Assembly (NCBI GenBank): GCA_035274465.1
Contig: DATEOF010000358.1
Coordinates: forward strand, 1-64,000
Origin: JADGRF01 sp035274465
GTDB taxonomy: Bacteria; Myxococcota_A; Polyangia; Polyangiales; JAFGIB01
Length of the DNA: 64,000 nucleotides
Reading direction: 5' to 3'
In this document: in pieces, positions 34,479 to 43,240 of the stretch
Position numbering within the stretch: position 1 is the stretch's first letter
Layout of the letters: the number at the start of each line of letters is the position of its first letter
Position numbers and translations under genes: made by a program
Notes under the pieces: model-generated
Databases searched by the model: none
What the model saw: only the letters and a program-made list of their open reading frames with translations
Told to the model about the DNA's origin: nothing

Positions 34479-35891
34479 ATGTTCTTGGACCGACCAGCCA
34501 TCGCAACCCTGGGAGAACTGAAGAAGTCGTATCTCCCGCGTAGCATCCGCGAAGAGATCCGCGTCAACCTGCTCCGGAAGCTCCGCTCCGGCGAGCCGCT
34601 CTTTCCAGGCATGATCGGCTACGAGGACACGGTCATCCCCGCAGTCGAGAACGCGCTGCTGAGCGGGCAGGATCTGCTGTTTCTCGGTGAGCGCGGCCAG
34701 GGGAAGAGCAGGCTGATCCGCAGCCTCGTCGACCTGCTGGACGAGTGGATGCCCGAGGTCGCCGGAAGCGAGATCCACGACGACCCGTTCGCCCCGGTCT
34801 CTCAGTTCGCCAAGGCGGTCGTCGCGGAGCGGGGAGATGCCACGCCGATTCGCTGGGTGCACCGCAGTGAGCGATTCGGCGAAAAGCTCGCGACGCCCGA
34901 CGTGTCGACGGCAGATCTGATCGGCGACGTCGATCCGATGAAGGTCGTCGAGGGTCGCTCGCTCGGTGACGAGCTGACGATGCACTTCGGCTTGCTGCCG
35001 CGCACCAACCGCGGAATCTTCTGCATCAACGAGCTGCCCGACCTGACCGAGAAGATCCAGGTGGCGCTGTTCAACGTGATGGAAGAACGCGACGTGCAGA
35101 TCAAAGGCTACCGCGTGCGCCTGCCGCTCGACGTGCTGGTCGTGGCGAGCGCCAACCCCGAGGACTACACGAGCCGCGGCCGCATCGTGACACCGTTGAA
35201 AGACCGCTACGCCGCCCAGATCCGCACGCACTATCCGAAGACTCGCGAGCTCGAGCTGCGTGTGGTCGAGCAGGAAGCGAACCTCGCGTCAGTCGAGGGC
35301 GTGCAGGTCCACATTCCGGACTTCATGAAGCAGATGATCGCCGAGTTCACGTTGCAGGCGCGCAATAGCCCCGACGTCAGCCATGCGAGCGGCGTCTCGG
35401 TGCGCATGTCGATCTCGAACTACGAGACGCTGGTCGCCAATGCGCTGCGGCGGGCCATGCGCCACGGCGACGGCCAGGCCGTGCCGCGCATCTCGGATCT
35501 GCATGCCCTTCGCGCCTCGACACAGGGCAAGATCGAGTTCGAGTACGCGGCGAGCCATCGCAACGAGCACGAGATCCTCGACGACCTCTGGAAGCGCACG
35601 ACGAAGGTCGTCTTCGACGCGGTCGCCGGCGACCCGACGGCGTACAAGCCGATCGTGGAGGCGTTCGACAAGGGCTGGATGGTGGAGCTCACGGACATGA
35701 CTCCGGCCCGAGAATTCCTGGAAGGATTCAGCAAGATCGAGGGCCTGCGCGCTGCTGCGCTGAAGTTGTCGGGTGGCGACTCCGCGCCTCACATCGCCTC
35801 GGCGGTCGAGCTCATCTTCGAGGGGCTGCACCTCGGCAACAAGCTGAACAAGACCGTGTCCGATCGAGGTGTAGCCTACGGCCGACCATGA
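34479..35891 (+). CDS. MoxR/ChlI-like AAA+ ATPase, partner of downstream VWA protein
   Basis: 470 residues from ATG 34479. GGAGG (34474-34478) touches that ATG directly, so the TTG six bases on (34485, giving MDRPAIATLG) has the proper spacing and may be the true start. Walker A is GERGQGKS at 70-77; the Walker B-like segment is GIFCINELPD, where Asn184 replaces the usual Asp, followed by Glu185; sensor-type VVASANPEDY and an Arg-rich GRIVTPLKDRYA follow, then ~200 residues of helical C-domain. The ChlI/MoxR family acts with a VWA protein to insert metals or remodel complexes. The VWA gene overlaps the stop by four bases, an arrangement like RavA-ViaA, though the sequence is not obviously that subfamily. 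Confidence 0.9.
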   Translation: MFLDRPAIATLGELKKSYLPRSIREEIRVNLLRKLRSGEPLFPGMIGYEDTVIPAVENALLSGQDLLFLGERGQGKSRLIRSLVDLLDEWMPEVAGSEIHDDPFAPVSQFAKAVVAERGDATPIRWVHRSERFGEKLATPDVSTADLIGDVDPMKVVEGRSLGDELTMHFGLLPRTNRGIFCINELPDLTEKIQVALFNVMEERDVQIKGYRVRLPLDVLVVASANPEDYTSRGRIVTPLKDRYAAQIRTHYPKTRELELRVVEQEANLASVEGVQVHIPDFMKQMIAEFTLQARNSPDVSHASGVSVRMSISNYETLVANALRRAMRHGDGQAVPRISDLHALRASTQGKIEFEYAASHRNEHEILDDLWKRTTKVVFDAVAGDPTAYKPIVEAFDKGWMVELTDMTPAREFLEGFSKIEGLRAAALKLSGGDSAPHIASAVELIFEGLHLGNKLNKTVSDRGVAYGRP

Positions 35892-37507
35892 AATACACGC
35901 GCTACAGCCGCTGGGATGGCACTCAGACCGAATGGACGCTCGACGTCGAGCGCGCGCTGGATGCGCTCGCAGATCGAATGATGCACGGTCTGAGCGCCAG
36001 CGAAGCGCTCGAGCACATGCGCCACTACGGCTTCGACCTCGCCGGCCAGGACTTTCGCGTGATGGGCCTGCAGGAGCTCGCGCGCGAGCTGCAGAAGCAG
36101 ATGCGCGAGCTCTTCAAGCGCCACGACATGAGCCGCGCGACCGACGAGCTGCGCGAACGGCTCGACGAGCTGCTCGACCTCGAGGAACCGACCGTCCGCG
36201 ACCGTCACGGCTTCGAGTCGCAAAAGCTGAACGACTTCCTCGAGCGCCGGCACAGCGACGCGCGTGCCGTCTCCGAGCGGATCGAGCGCTTCTCGGACTA
36301 CGAATTCGAAGACGAAGACGCGGCGCAAGCCTACGACGAATTGAAGGAAGAGCTCGAACGGCTGAAGGCGCTCGAAGAGTTTCTGAAGCAGCACGGTGAA
36401 AACTTCCGCGGCAAGGCTCCGGCCGACTACGACACCGCGCAGCAAGTGCGCGAGCAACTGCAGGCGCTCGAGCAGCTGCTGCAAGCGCTGCGAGAGGGCC
36501 GGCTCGGCGACATGGATCTCGAGCAGCTCGGCAAGCAGCTCGGTCAAAACGCGTCCCGGTCGTTGATCCTGCTGCGCGACCTCGACTCGCGCCTGCGCGA
36601 GCGCGGGTACTTGCGTGAACGCGACGGGCGAGACGAGCTCACGCCCGCTGCCGTGCGGCGCATCGGCGCGCAAGCGTTGGCCCAGGTCTACAGCAGCTTG
36701 AGGAAAGGCCGAGCCGGCAGCCACGAGACCGTGGACACCGGTGCTTCGCTGCCCCGTCCCGACGAGACGCGCCCGTATCGCTTCGGCGACTCGCTCGACA
36801 TCGACGTCGTGAAGTCGGTCTTGAACGGCCTCGCCCGACAGGCCGAACGGGGCGAGCGCGGGCCCAGCCTACGCCTCACGCTCGATGACCTCGAAGTCCG
36901 CGAGAAAGACTTCACGACGCAATCGACCACGGTGCTGCTCCTGGACCTTTCGTGGTCGATGTCGTTCGATGACCGCTTCCCGGCGGCCAAGCGCGTGGCG
37001 CTCGCGATGCACCAGCTCATCCGCACGCAATTCCCGCGCGACAAATTCTTCGTCGTCGGCTTCTCCACGCGAGCCCGAGAGTTGCAGCTCGAAGAGCTCG
37101 CGGAGATCTGCTGGGACCCGAGCGACCCCTTCACGAACCTGCAGGAAGGCTTGATGGTCGCAGAGCGCCTGATCGTCAAACATCCGAGCCCTTCCCCGCA
37201 GATCCTCGTGATCACGGATGGACAACCGACCGCGTACTTCATCGACGACGAGCTCCACGCCGAGTGGCCGAGCGGCTACGGAGGCATCTCACCGCGAGCG
37301 GTCGCCCAAACACTGAAGCAAGTCGGACGCATCACCCAGCGCGGCATCACCATCAACACCTTCATGCTCCACGACTCCCCGGAGCTCGTCGGCTTCGTGG
37401 AACGAATGACCGAGATCAACCACGGCCGAGCCCTCTTCACCGACCCCCACCAGCTCGGCTCGTACGTCCTGGTCGATCACTTGTCACAGCGACGCAAGCG
37501 CAGGTAG
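35888..37507 (+). CDS. VWA domain protein partnered with MoxR-type ATPase
   Basis: 539 residues; its start overlaps the ATPase stop (ATGA 35888-35891). The N-terminal ~330 residues are highly charged and helical, with coiled-coil-like stretches (ELKEELERLKALEEFLKQHG). The C-terminal VWA domain has an intact MIDAS: DLSWS at 353-357 (D-x-S-x-S), a Thr at about 416 in DPFTNL and the Asp in ITDGQP near 444. A metal-bound MIDAS and a dedicated AAA partner fit known MoxR-VWA chaperone or metal-insertion systems (CoxD/CoxE, RavA/ViaA, magnesium chelatase). The client is not apparent from the neighbours. A hydrolase gene follows 5 bases later. Confidence 0.92.
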   Translation: MKYTRYSRWDGTQTEWTLDVERALDALADRMMHGLSASEALEHMRHYGFDLAGQDFRVMGLQELARELQKQMRELFKRHDMSRATDELRERLDELLDLEEPTVRDRHGFESQKLNDFLERRHSDARAVSERIERFSDYEFEDEDAAQAYDELKEELERLKALEEFLKQHGENFRGKAPADYDTAQQVREQLQALEQLLQALREGRLGDMDLEQLGKQLGQNASRSLILLRDLDSRLRERGYLRERDGRDELTPAAVRRIGAQALAQVYSSLRKGRAGSHETVDTGASLPRPDETRPYRFGDSLDIDVVKSVLNGLARQAERGERGPSLRLTLDDLEVREKDFTTQSTTVLLLDLSWSMSFDDRFPAAKRVALAMHQLIRTQFPRDKFFVVGFSTRARELQLEELAEICWDPSDPFTNLQEGLMVAERLIVKHPSPSPQILVITDGQPTAYFIDDELHAEWPSGYGGISPRAVAQTLKQVGRITQRGITINTFMLHDSPELVGFVERMTEINHGRALFTDPHQLGSYVLVDHLSQRRKRR

Positions 37508-37512
37508 CGCGA

Positions 37513-38328
37513 GTGTCCACGTTGAAAGTGAACGGAGCAGAGCTCGCCTTCGAAGTCCGCGGGGCCGGGCCCGATGTGTTGTTCGTGCAGGGCGTCGGAT
37601 TGGCCGGAGCTGCGTGGTCGCCTCAGCTCGAAGAGCTCGCGCGCGATCATCGCTGCATCGCGCTCGACAATCGTGGCATTGGCAATAGCACCGGGGACAC
37701 CAGCAAGCTCAGCGTCGACATCATGGCGCGGGACGCACTGGCCTTGATGGACGCGCTGACAGTGCCCCGCGCGCATCTGGTCGGCCACTCGCTCGGTGGG
37801 GTGATCGTGCAGCGAATGGCCCTACTCGCGCCGGAGCGCGTCGCCAGCCTGACTCTCATGTGCACGTTCTGCGGCGGACGTGATCTCGCACGGCCCAGCG
37901 CGCGCTTGATCTGGTTGGGCACGCGCTCGCGGTTTGGAACTCGCAGCATGCGGCGCACGGCGTTCGCGCGGTTGATCATGCCGGAGGCGTACCTGCGCGA
38001 GCGCGGCGAGGCGCAGGTGATCACGGAGCTCGAGCGCGTGTTCGGCCGTCCGCTCTGGGTCGCACCGCCGATCGCAGACGTGCAGCTGCTCGCCTTGCGC
38101 ACCCACGACGAACGCGCCGAGCTGCCGAAGCTCGCGCGATTGCGCCCGATCGTGCTGAGCGGCAGACACGACCCGATCGCATCCCACGCCTCCAATGCCG
38201 AGCTCGCGCGCATCCTCGGCGCCCCGCATCGGGTCTGGGAGGACGCGTCGCATGCGCTGCCGATCCAACACGCCGCGGCGGTCAACGCGGCGCTGCGCGA
38301 GCACTTCGCGCGCGCGCCCAGCCTGTGA
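37513..38328 (+). CDS. Alpha/beta hydrolase (ABHD/esterase-like)
   Basis: 271 residues from GTG 37513, 5 bases after the VWA stop; a longer frame from 37264 overlaps the VWA gene and is discarded. Motifs: VLFVQGVGLAGAAWSPQLEE (oxyanion strand, QG instead of HG), CIALDNRGIGNSTG, nucleophile elbow LVGHSLGGVIVQRMA, RLRPIVLSGRHDPIAS with the Asp and VWEDASHALPIQH with the His. A complete Ser-Asp-His triad can be assembled. The proximity to the AAA/VWA pair suggests co-transcription, but functional linkage is unproven. Confidence 0.88.
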   Translation: MSTLKVNGAELAFEVRGAGPDVLFVQGVGLAGAAWSPQLEELARDHRCIALDNRGIGNSTGDTSKLSVDIMARDALALMDALTVPRAHLVGHSLGGVIVQRMALLAPERVASLTLMCTFCGGRDLARPSARLIWLGTRSRFGTRSMRRTAFARLIMPEAYLRERGEAQVITELERVFGRPLWVAPPIADVQLLALRTHDERAELPKLARLRPIVLSGRHDPIASHASNAELARILGAPHRVWEDASHALPIQHAAAVNAALREHFARAPSL

Positions 38329-38355
38329 GGGCGCCCACTCGCGGCATGACGCGCA

Positions 38356-38865
38356 ATGAGCGAGACTGGTTCGATGATCACCATCGAACGCGCCAAGGTC
38401 GAGGATGTCGACCTCATCAAGCAGGCCTCGAGTGAGACCTGGCTCGCCACCTACGCTGCCCATCTATCCCGCTCGACGATCGAGCAAGTCACGACCCACT
38501 GGCACGATCCTCTGTTGCTTCGCGCGCAGATAGAGACCTCGAAGGACTATTTCGCCGTCGCCAGAGACGCCGGAATCATCATCGGTCTCATCACGGCGGT
38601 CGCATTGAACCAGGACGAGCTGCCGCAAAAATCGGCGGTTCTTGTAGAACAGCGTTGGATGATTCCACGCGAGCCATCCCCATATGCCCGCGAGTGTGAA
38701 TCCGAGCGCCGCTTCAAACGCTGGCGAAGCGTCCTTGGCGCCGAAGTCGGACGGAATGATGAAACCCCCGATGAAGCTGACGAGAGACATCGCGACGGCG
38801 ATGAAGATTCGAAAGGCTTTCGGGACTTCCTCTGCGAAGGCCGTTTCAGTTCGGTGGCCGCCTGA
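38356..38865 (+). pseudogene. GNAT gene truncated and read through into antisense DNA
   Basis: The frame from ATG 38356 (second ATG 38374) starts as a normal GNAT: ITIERAKVEDVDLIKQASSE, then LATYAAHLSRSTIEQVTTHW, then DYFAVARDAGIIIGLITAVA. After LNQDELPQ (near 38628) the family pattern, including the acetyl-CoA loop that should follow, is lost, and the frame reads the complement of the neighbouring membrane gene until a stop at 38863-38865. The acetyl-CoA site is therefore absent and the product would be non-functional. Confidence 0.72.
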
Positions 38866-39007
38866 GTAACGCCACCATGTGAGTGGGAATCGCCGCCCAG
38901 CGCAGGTTGCTCGAGGGCTGGAGATAGAGTGCGAAGTAGTAGATCCACGAAGCCCCGATGAGGCCTGTCGCGACGGTGAGTATTGTCCGTTCGGACATCG
39001 ATCCCAT
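38630..39007 (-). pseudogene. Broken small membrane protein gene
   Basis: Reading leftward from ATG 39007 or 38998: MSERTILTVATGLIGASWIY then YFALYLQPSSNLRWAAIPTH, ending in a stop at 38846 (LLRRPPN). One frame over, the same strand continues with TAFAEEVPKAFRIFIAVAMS, LVSFIGGFIIPSDFGA, FEAALGFTLAGIWGWLAWNH and then PTLFYKNRRF, running into GNAT antisense DNA near 38630. A frameshift near 38850 and a lost C-terminus are implied. The residues form two or three hydrophobic helices, so this was an inner-membrane protein; I do not recognise the family. Confidence 0.6.
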
Positions 39008-39030
39008 TACTAGTCGACTCCCGGGCAGAA

Positions 39031-41121
39031 TCAATGCGTCGGCGCAGTCGCACGCGACACCTTCGCCCGGTCCAGATATACCCACTGCTTCGCCCCATCC
39101 GCCGTGGTCAAGGTCTGGCCCTGCAGCATGTAGCTGTACGCAAGACCACGCATCGGGCGCTTGCAATCGGGGTCGTTGCCGCGGCAGGCCTTTTTCAGCG
39201 GCACCGGTCCCACCAGCTCCTGGAACGGTTCGACCTTGTACTGCGGCATCTTGTTGCTGAGCGCTTCATCGAGGGTGCGGCCTTCCGCGTGCGGGATCGT
39301 CAAGCCGAGCAGCCCTGCGACCGTCGGCGCCAGATCCAGGTTGCTCGTCGGGTAGTCGTCGGCAAACCCCGCGCGGAAGCTGGGCCCCAGCGCGATGAGC
39401 GTGTTGTGTACATCGACCGGCGAGAATGAGCCGTGCATGCCTCGAAGGCCTTGCGGGCTCGAGTGCTCGGTGCCCGGCGCGTTCGGGCCTGCTTCGCTCG
39501 ATGCCGTGTCGTTCCAGTCGAAGCTCACTACCACGTCCGGCGTCGGCGGCGAGACCGACTGCGGTTGTTCCATGCCGATGCGCGCTAGCGGAAGCGTCCC
39601 TGCGATCGCGCCGTGCACCGAGCGCACGAACAGGGGGCCGAATGGTGCGCGCTCCTGCAACGCGGTCACCAGCTTCTGCACGAGCTTCGCGTCCTGGCTC
39701 GGTACGTAGAAGTATTCGGAGCCGCCATTGGCTGCGATCACGATCGCATCGGCCGCCAGCTGCCCCGCCGGGACTTTGTAGCTCGGCGTGGATGCCTTGG
39801 GCTTCGGCGCGCACGCGGCTTCATCGTGCGTCGGGTGCACGACCTCGCCCTTGGCACCGACGCCCACCAACACCGGGTCGTAGACACATCCCACGCCGTC
39901 GTAGACGTGCGCGAAGCCGGCACGCTGCAGCCAGTGGGCCGTGCGCACGTCCCCCGACACGACGTAGCCAGGGTTCTTCGGCGCACCGAGCTTCGCCTTG
40001 CCGTCCGGTGGACCCACCAACTCTCGCAGCGGGAACAGTTCCGCCTCTCCCGCCACGCTGCTGTGCCCATGATCCGACACGATCAACAGGTCGGTCGTCG
40101 CCTTACGGTCCAACGCGTCGAGCGTCGCTAGCAGCTGACCCAACAACTGGTCCTGATGCTGCAGCGCGTCGCGCACGTTCGGTGTACCCGGGCCATAAAT
40201 GTGTTGTGTACTGTCAGGGTTTCGCAGCCAGATCATCGATAGGGCTGGATCCAGCTTCGGCAATACGTATTCGTTGAACACTCGCATCAAGTAGGCATTG
40301 CGCTGGTTGTGCGGCGAACCTTGAGTCGCGCGCGGGTCGGGAGTCACACCGTCCTCGAGCGCGATCAGCCCCGGTTCAGTCGGCGCGGTCGGATCGCCGT
40401 TGTCAGCCGCAAGCGTCAGCAGGCCGTCCGGATAGGCTTGGTTCACGGTGTTCTTCGGCAGCGCAAACCCGGCCGCCTGGAGCGCTACGCCGAAGGCGCG
40501 CGGCAGCACCACGTTCTCGTCGAGGACTACACCGCCCTGCCGATAGTCTTGCAGAAACGCGGGGCCGATCTTGCCGATCGTCGCCGTCTTCAGGCCCGCC
40601 TGCTGCGCTAGCTCGAACAGGGTGCTGACTCGCAACAGCGCCGAACCCTGCTTTTGGTAGAACGCGTCGAGTGTCTGCAGGATCGCGTGGTCTTCGCTGA
40701 AGAACGGCTGCGAATAGTCGACATCTGCACCCTTCGCATTCTTGCCGACGGGGCCCGGCTGATACTCGTAGTTGCCGTAGAAACCGTGAGCGCCCGAGCG
40801 CGCACCGGTCGCAAACGCCGCCGCGTTCATCATGGTGAACGTCGGGTACACCGAGTGATGGTTGCGAAAGTTGGTCCCGAGCTGGTCGCGGATCCGCGCG
40901 AGGTTCGGCGTGACCTGCGGATCGACAGAGTCGGGTCGGAGTCCATCCCACACGAACACGATCACTCGATGCGCTGGTCCGGTCGCGGCGGGAGTCGGCG
41001 GCGCTACCGGAGGTTGCGCAGCACTCGGAGTCGCAGGGCCCGGTGCAGCCGCCGGCTTCGCACAACCCAGCGCGAAGAGGCACGACAAGCTCGACACGAG
41101 ACGCAACGAGCGCTTTTTCAT
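39031..41121 (-). CDS. Exported alkaline-phosphatase-superfamily phosphodiesterase (nucleotide pyrophosphatase-like)
   Basis: 696 residues from ATG 41121; ATG 41145 (704 residues) is also possible, and the longer frame to 41409 is rejected. The signal MKKRSLRLVSSLSCLFALGC has a lipobox (FALGC). The catalytic core begins VIVFVWDGLRPDSVDP with the metal-binding Asp, then YPTFTMMNAAAFATG with the nucleophilic Thr, LSMIWLRNPDSTQHIYG (D-x-x-x-H), LLIVSDHGHSSV (D-H) and a late GMHG with His. These are the two-metal ligands of the nucleotide pyrophosphatase/phosphodiesterase (ENPP/NPP) family. It is probably a periplasmic or surface enzyme attacking phosphodiesters. Confidence 0.88.
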   Translation of the reverse strand: MKKRSLRLVSSLSCLFALGCAKPAAAPGPATPSAAQPPVAPPTPAATGPAHRVIVFVWDGLRPDSVDPQVTPNLARIRDQLGTNFRNHHSVYPTFTMMNAAAFATGARSGAHGFYGNYEYQPGPVGKNAKGADVDYSQPFFSEDHAILQTLDAFYQKQGSALLRVSTLFELAQQAGLKTATIGKIGPAFLQDYRQGGVVLDENVVLPRAFGVALQAAGFALPKNTVNQAYPDGLLTLAADNGDPTAPTEPGLIALEDGVTPDPRATQGSPHNQRNAYLMRVFNEYVLPKLDPALSMIWLRNPDSTQHIYGPGTPNVRDALQHQDQLLGQLLATLDALDRKATTDLLIVSDHGHSSVAGEAELFPLRELVGPPDGKAKLGAPKNPGYVVSGDVRTAHWLQRAGFAHVYDGVGCVYDPVLVGVGAKGEVVHPTHDEAACAPKPKASTPSYKVPAGQLAADAIVIAANGGSEYFYVPSQDAKLVQKLVTALQERAPFGPLFVRSVHGAIAGTLPLARIGMEQPQSVSPPTPDVVVSFDWNDTASSEAGPNAPGTEHSSPQGLRGMHGSFSPVDVHNTLIALGPSFRAGFADDYPTSNLDLAPTVAGLLGLTIPHAEGRTLDEALSNKMPQYKVEPFQELVGPVPLKKACRGNDPDCKRPMRGLAYSYMLQGQTLTTADGAKQWVYLDRAKVSRATAPTH

Positions 41122-41431
41122 GCGCGAGAGGGTCTTCGAGTTCATCTGCGGCGACAACCCCCGCTGCGTGACAAATGGCGCCGCAACCACCGGCGGCAGG
41201 TACGGTTCGACTTTTCTTCGACGGCCAAGGAAATTCGTCGAGTCCGAAGAGACAAACAATAGAGACCCTGGGGGGAGCCGCCGCAGTCGTTGCGATTGCG
41301 TCGAACGGAGCTGTCTGCGTCGGAGTCGAATCGACTCACGCGCGACCTCGTCGGCAAACATCGGGGGAGAGCGATCGCTCGATCGTTCGCACGCGTACGT
41401 CAAATACACCTAGAATACGAGGGGAATCCAT
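41122..41431. other. Divergent intergenic region with palindrome
   Basis: 310 bases between divergent genes (phosphodiesterase and protease). It holds a perfect 12-base palindrome GAGCGATCGCTC at 41369-41380, 52 bases upstream of the protease ATG. A GAGGGG ribosome-binding site at 41419-41424 supports the ATG at 41432 (7-base spacing). I see no small gene or RNA. Confidence 0.5.
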
Positions 41432-42634
41432 ATGCATGCGCGCAGGCACAGACACGCAGCTACTTGTTATATGTCACTTCTAACACTCTCCCTGACAGGT
41501 TGCATGGCAGCGACCGACGGCACATCGGTCGAGGGTCACACTGAGAATATCATCGGCGGCTTTCCTGCGGAGAGCGCCGCACTCGATGCGATCGGTACGA
41601 TCGGAGCGATGAGCCTGACGGCTACGGGTCCGAGCGGCCCGGTCGAGGTCAATTGCTCCGGCACGTTGATCGACGAGGACACGGTCCTCACGGCCAAGCA
41701 CTGCATTCGCCCTTTTGCGACACTGAGCGCCCAAAACCGCACGATGGTCTTCGCGATCGGGTCGGACTCGAAGCAACCGAAGCAGGTCGTGCCCGTGGTC
41801 GCCGTGGAGGGGGCTCCCGGCGATACCAAGGGCTTCGTGGGCATGGGTCACGACGTCGCGGTCTTGCACCTGGGCAAGCCGATCACTTCGGTCAAGTTCG
41901 CCAGGCCGGCCGCCCTCAGCGACGAGCAGATGGGCCAAGCTTTCGTCGGCATCGGCTACGGCATGCGCGACAACAATCGGCTGTACGGGCAGCGGCTCGT
42001 CGGTACCGAGCGCTTGAAGGCGACGAAGGGCCGAACATTCGAGGCGTTGCTCGGCAGCTTTGATGCGTACTTCGAAAATCTCTACCGAATCAAGCCGTCG
42101 GATTGCCCCGTGGGTGGTGCCGGTGCTCCGGCGCTGCCCCCTGTGCTACCGGCGCCACCACCTGGAGTCGTGGTCATCGGCCCCGTCAGCCCGTGCAGTC
42201 AGCTCGACAGCGCACGACGCGCGTACGATGCCGAGTTGCTGGAGACCGCGCACGAGTTCGTGATGAGCGTGGCCGACGGCGATGCGCAACCCTGCAAGGG
42301 CGACTCGGGCGGCCCGGTGGTGCAGATCGACGACGCAGGAGAGCTCGTGACCTACGGCGTCACGTCTGGAGGCCAGGGCTCCAACAGCATGGTGTGTGAC
42401 TACGGAACCGTCTACGCCAGCTTCATGGCTCCGGAAGTGCTCGAGTTCGTCGAACAAGCCAAGAACTGGATCGATCCCTGCACCGATCTCGCCGCGAGCG
42501 GAGTCTGCGAAGACAACGTCGCGCGGCGTTGCAGCACGGCCGCAGAAGGCGATCGGCGAGTGCTCGAGTTCGACTGCGAGAGCGTCGGCCTGACATGCGC
42601 GGTGAAGGAGCCTGGCGGAGTCGGCTGCTTCTGA
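41432..42634 (+). CDS. Trypsin-like serine protease, lipoprotein
   Basis: 400 residues. An N-terminal lipoprotein signal ends LTLSLTGCM (Cys near 24); a short pro-region precedes the family start IIGG at 40, which would become the new N-terminus on activation. The catalytic triad is visible: His90 in TAKHC, Asp141 in GHDVAVLHL and Ser292 in GDSGGP. Between the Asp and Ser there is a Pro/Gly/Val insert (GGAGAPALPPVLPAPPPGVV), so the domain is interrupted by a flexible loop. The C-terminal ~60 residues form a separate Cys-rich module (DPCTDLAASGVCEDNVARRC). It is probably secreted or anchored in the outer membrane. The long insert and Cys-rich end are unusual relative to bacterial trypsins. Confidence 0.9.
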   Translation: MHARRHRHAATCYMSLLTLSLTGCMAATDGTSVEGHTENIIGGFPAESAALDAIGTIGAMSLTATGPSGPVEVNCSGTLIDEDTVLTAKHCIRPFATLSAQNRTMVFAIGSDSKQPKQVVPVVAVEGAPGDTKGFVGMGHDVAVLHLGKPITSVKFARPAALSDEQMGQAFVGIGYGMRDNNRLYGQRLVGTERLKATKGRTFEALLGSFDAYFENLYRIKPSDCPVGGAGAPALPPVLPAPPPGVVVIGPVSPCSQLDSARRAYDAELLETAHEFVMSVADGDAQPCKGDSGGPVVQIDDAGELVTYGVTSGGQGSNSMVCDYGTVYASFMAPEVLEFVEQAKNWIDPCTDLAASGVCEDNVARRCSTAAEGDRRVLEFDCESVGLTCAVKEPGGVGCF

Positions 42635-42650
42635 GCAGAAGAAATGAAGA

Positions 42651-42683
42651 CGGCCGGCGTCGGTTAGTTACAGACGCCGGCCG
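42651..42683. terminator. Hairpin downstream of protease
   Basis: Perfect 11-base arms CGGCCGGCGTC (42651-42661) and GACGCCGGCCG (42673-42683) with an 11-base loop, 16 bases after the protease stop. No U-tract follows. Position and strength fit a transcription terminator. Confidence 0.65.
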
Positions 42684-42701
42684 CACTTACTTACTTCGCT
42701 C

Positions 42702-42800
42702 TGCCGCATCCTGACCTTCGCCCTGGAGCGCACCAACGCGCTGGCAGGCGCGATTCACGTGCTGCTGTTCCTCGGCTACCTGATCTTGTTGTTCGAGTCG
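42702..42800 (+). pseudogene. C-terminal remnant of a ChaA-like cation/proton antiporter
   Basis: About 33 codons with no start: CRILTFALERTNALAGAIHV then LLFLGYLILLFES. The LTFxxxRTNxLxGxxHLxxFxxYLxLLF pattern is the last helix of ChaA-type Ca2+/H+ antiporters. Everything upstream is missing; the preceding sequence is the hairpin that ends the protease gene. It continues directly toward the hemerythrin stop. It is a gene relic, not expressed. Confidence 0.55.
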
Positions 42801-42805
42801 CGAGC

Positions 42806-43240
42806 TTACAGCTCGTCGAGCTTCGGGAAGAGCTCGATGTCTTCCTTCGCGATGCGTGAGCGCAGCGCGTGGAAGATCTGGTTCGTGTCGTGCATGAAGC
42901 CCGCAACATCGGCTTGAATGGCATCGGTCGTCGACCAGCGCGCCATGTAGTCCCGGAACACCGCGAGGATTCCGCCCATCTCCTGCGCGAAGCGCTCGGC
43001 GATCTCGCGCACGGGCTGACTGCGATGGGCCGCGAGTCGCGGATAGAGCCCTTGATCTTCCATCGCCAAGTGAATCGTCAGCTTGCCAGCCAGCATGCTC
43101 AGCAGAGCGCGCACCTCGCTCGGATCGCGCTCGAGCTCGGCGCTCTTGAGGCGGCTCGACATCGCATCTACCAGCTGCAGCAGCTCGCGATGTGCGTCAC
43201 GGAAGACCTCGCTTCGCCGTCGCTTGCGTTCCGCTTCCAT
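42806..43240 (-). CDS. Hemerythrin-like domain protein, paralogue of the 33.4 kb gene
   Basis: 144 residues. Ligand pattern: DAHRELLQLVDAM on helix 1, LTIHLAMEDQGLYPRLAAHR (H-x-x-x-E) on helix 2, and FMHDTNQIFHALRSRIAKED then IELFPKLDEL near the end. Length and order of motifs match the other hemerythrin at 33448-33882, but the sequences have diverged considerably. Likely a diiron O2/NO-binding or sensing protein. Upstream lies a 31-base dyad centred near 43324, 69 bases from the start, so this gene probably has dedicated control. Confidence 0.85.
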   Translation of the reverse strand: MEAERKRRRSEVFRDAHRELLQLVDAMSSRLKSAELERDPSEVRALLSMLAGKLTIHLAMEDQGLYPRLAAHRSQPVREIAERFAQEMGGILAVFRDYMARWSTTDAIQADVAGFMHDTNQIFHALRSRIAKEDIELFPKLDEL

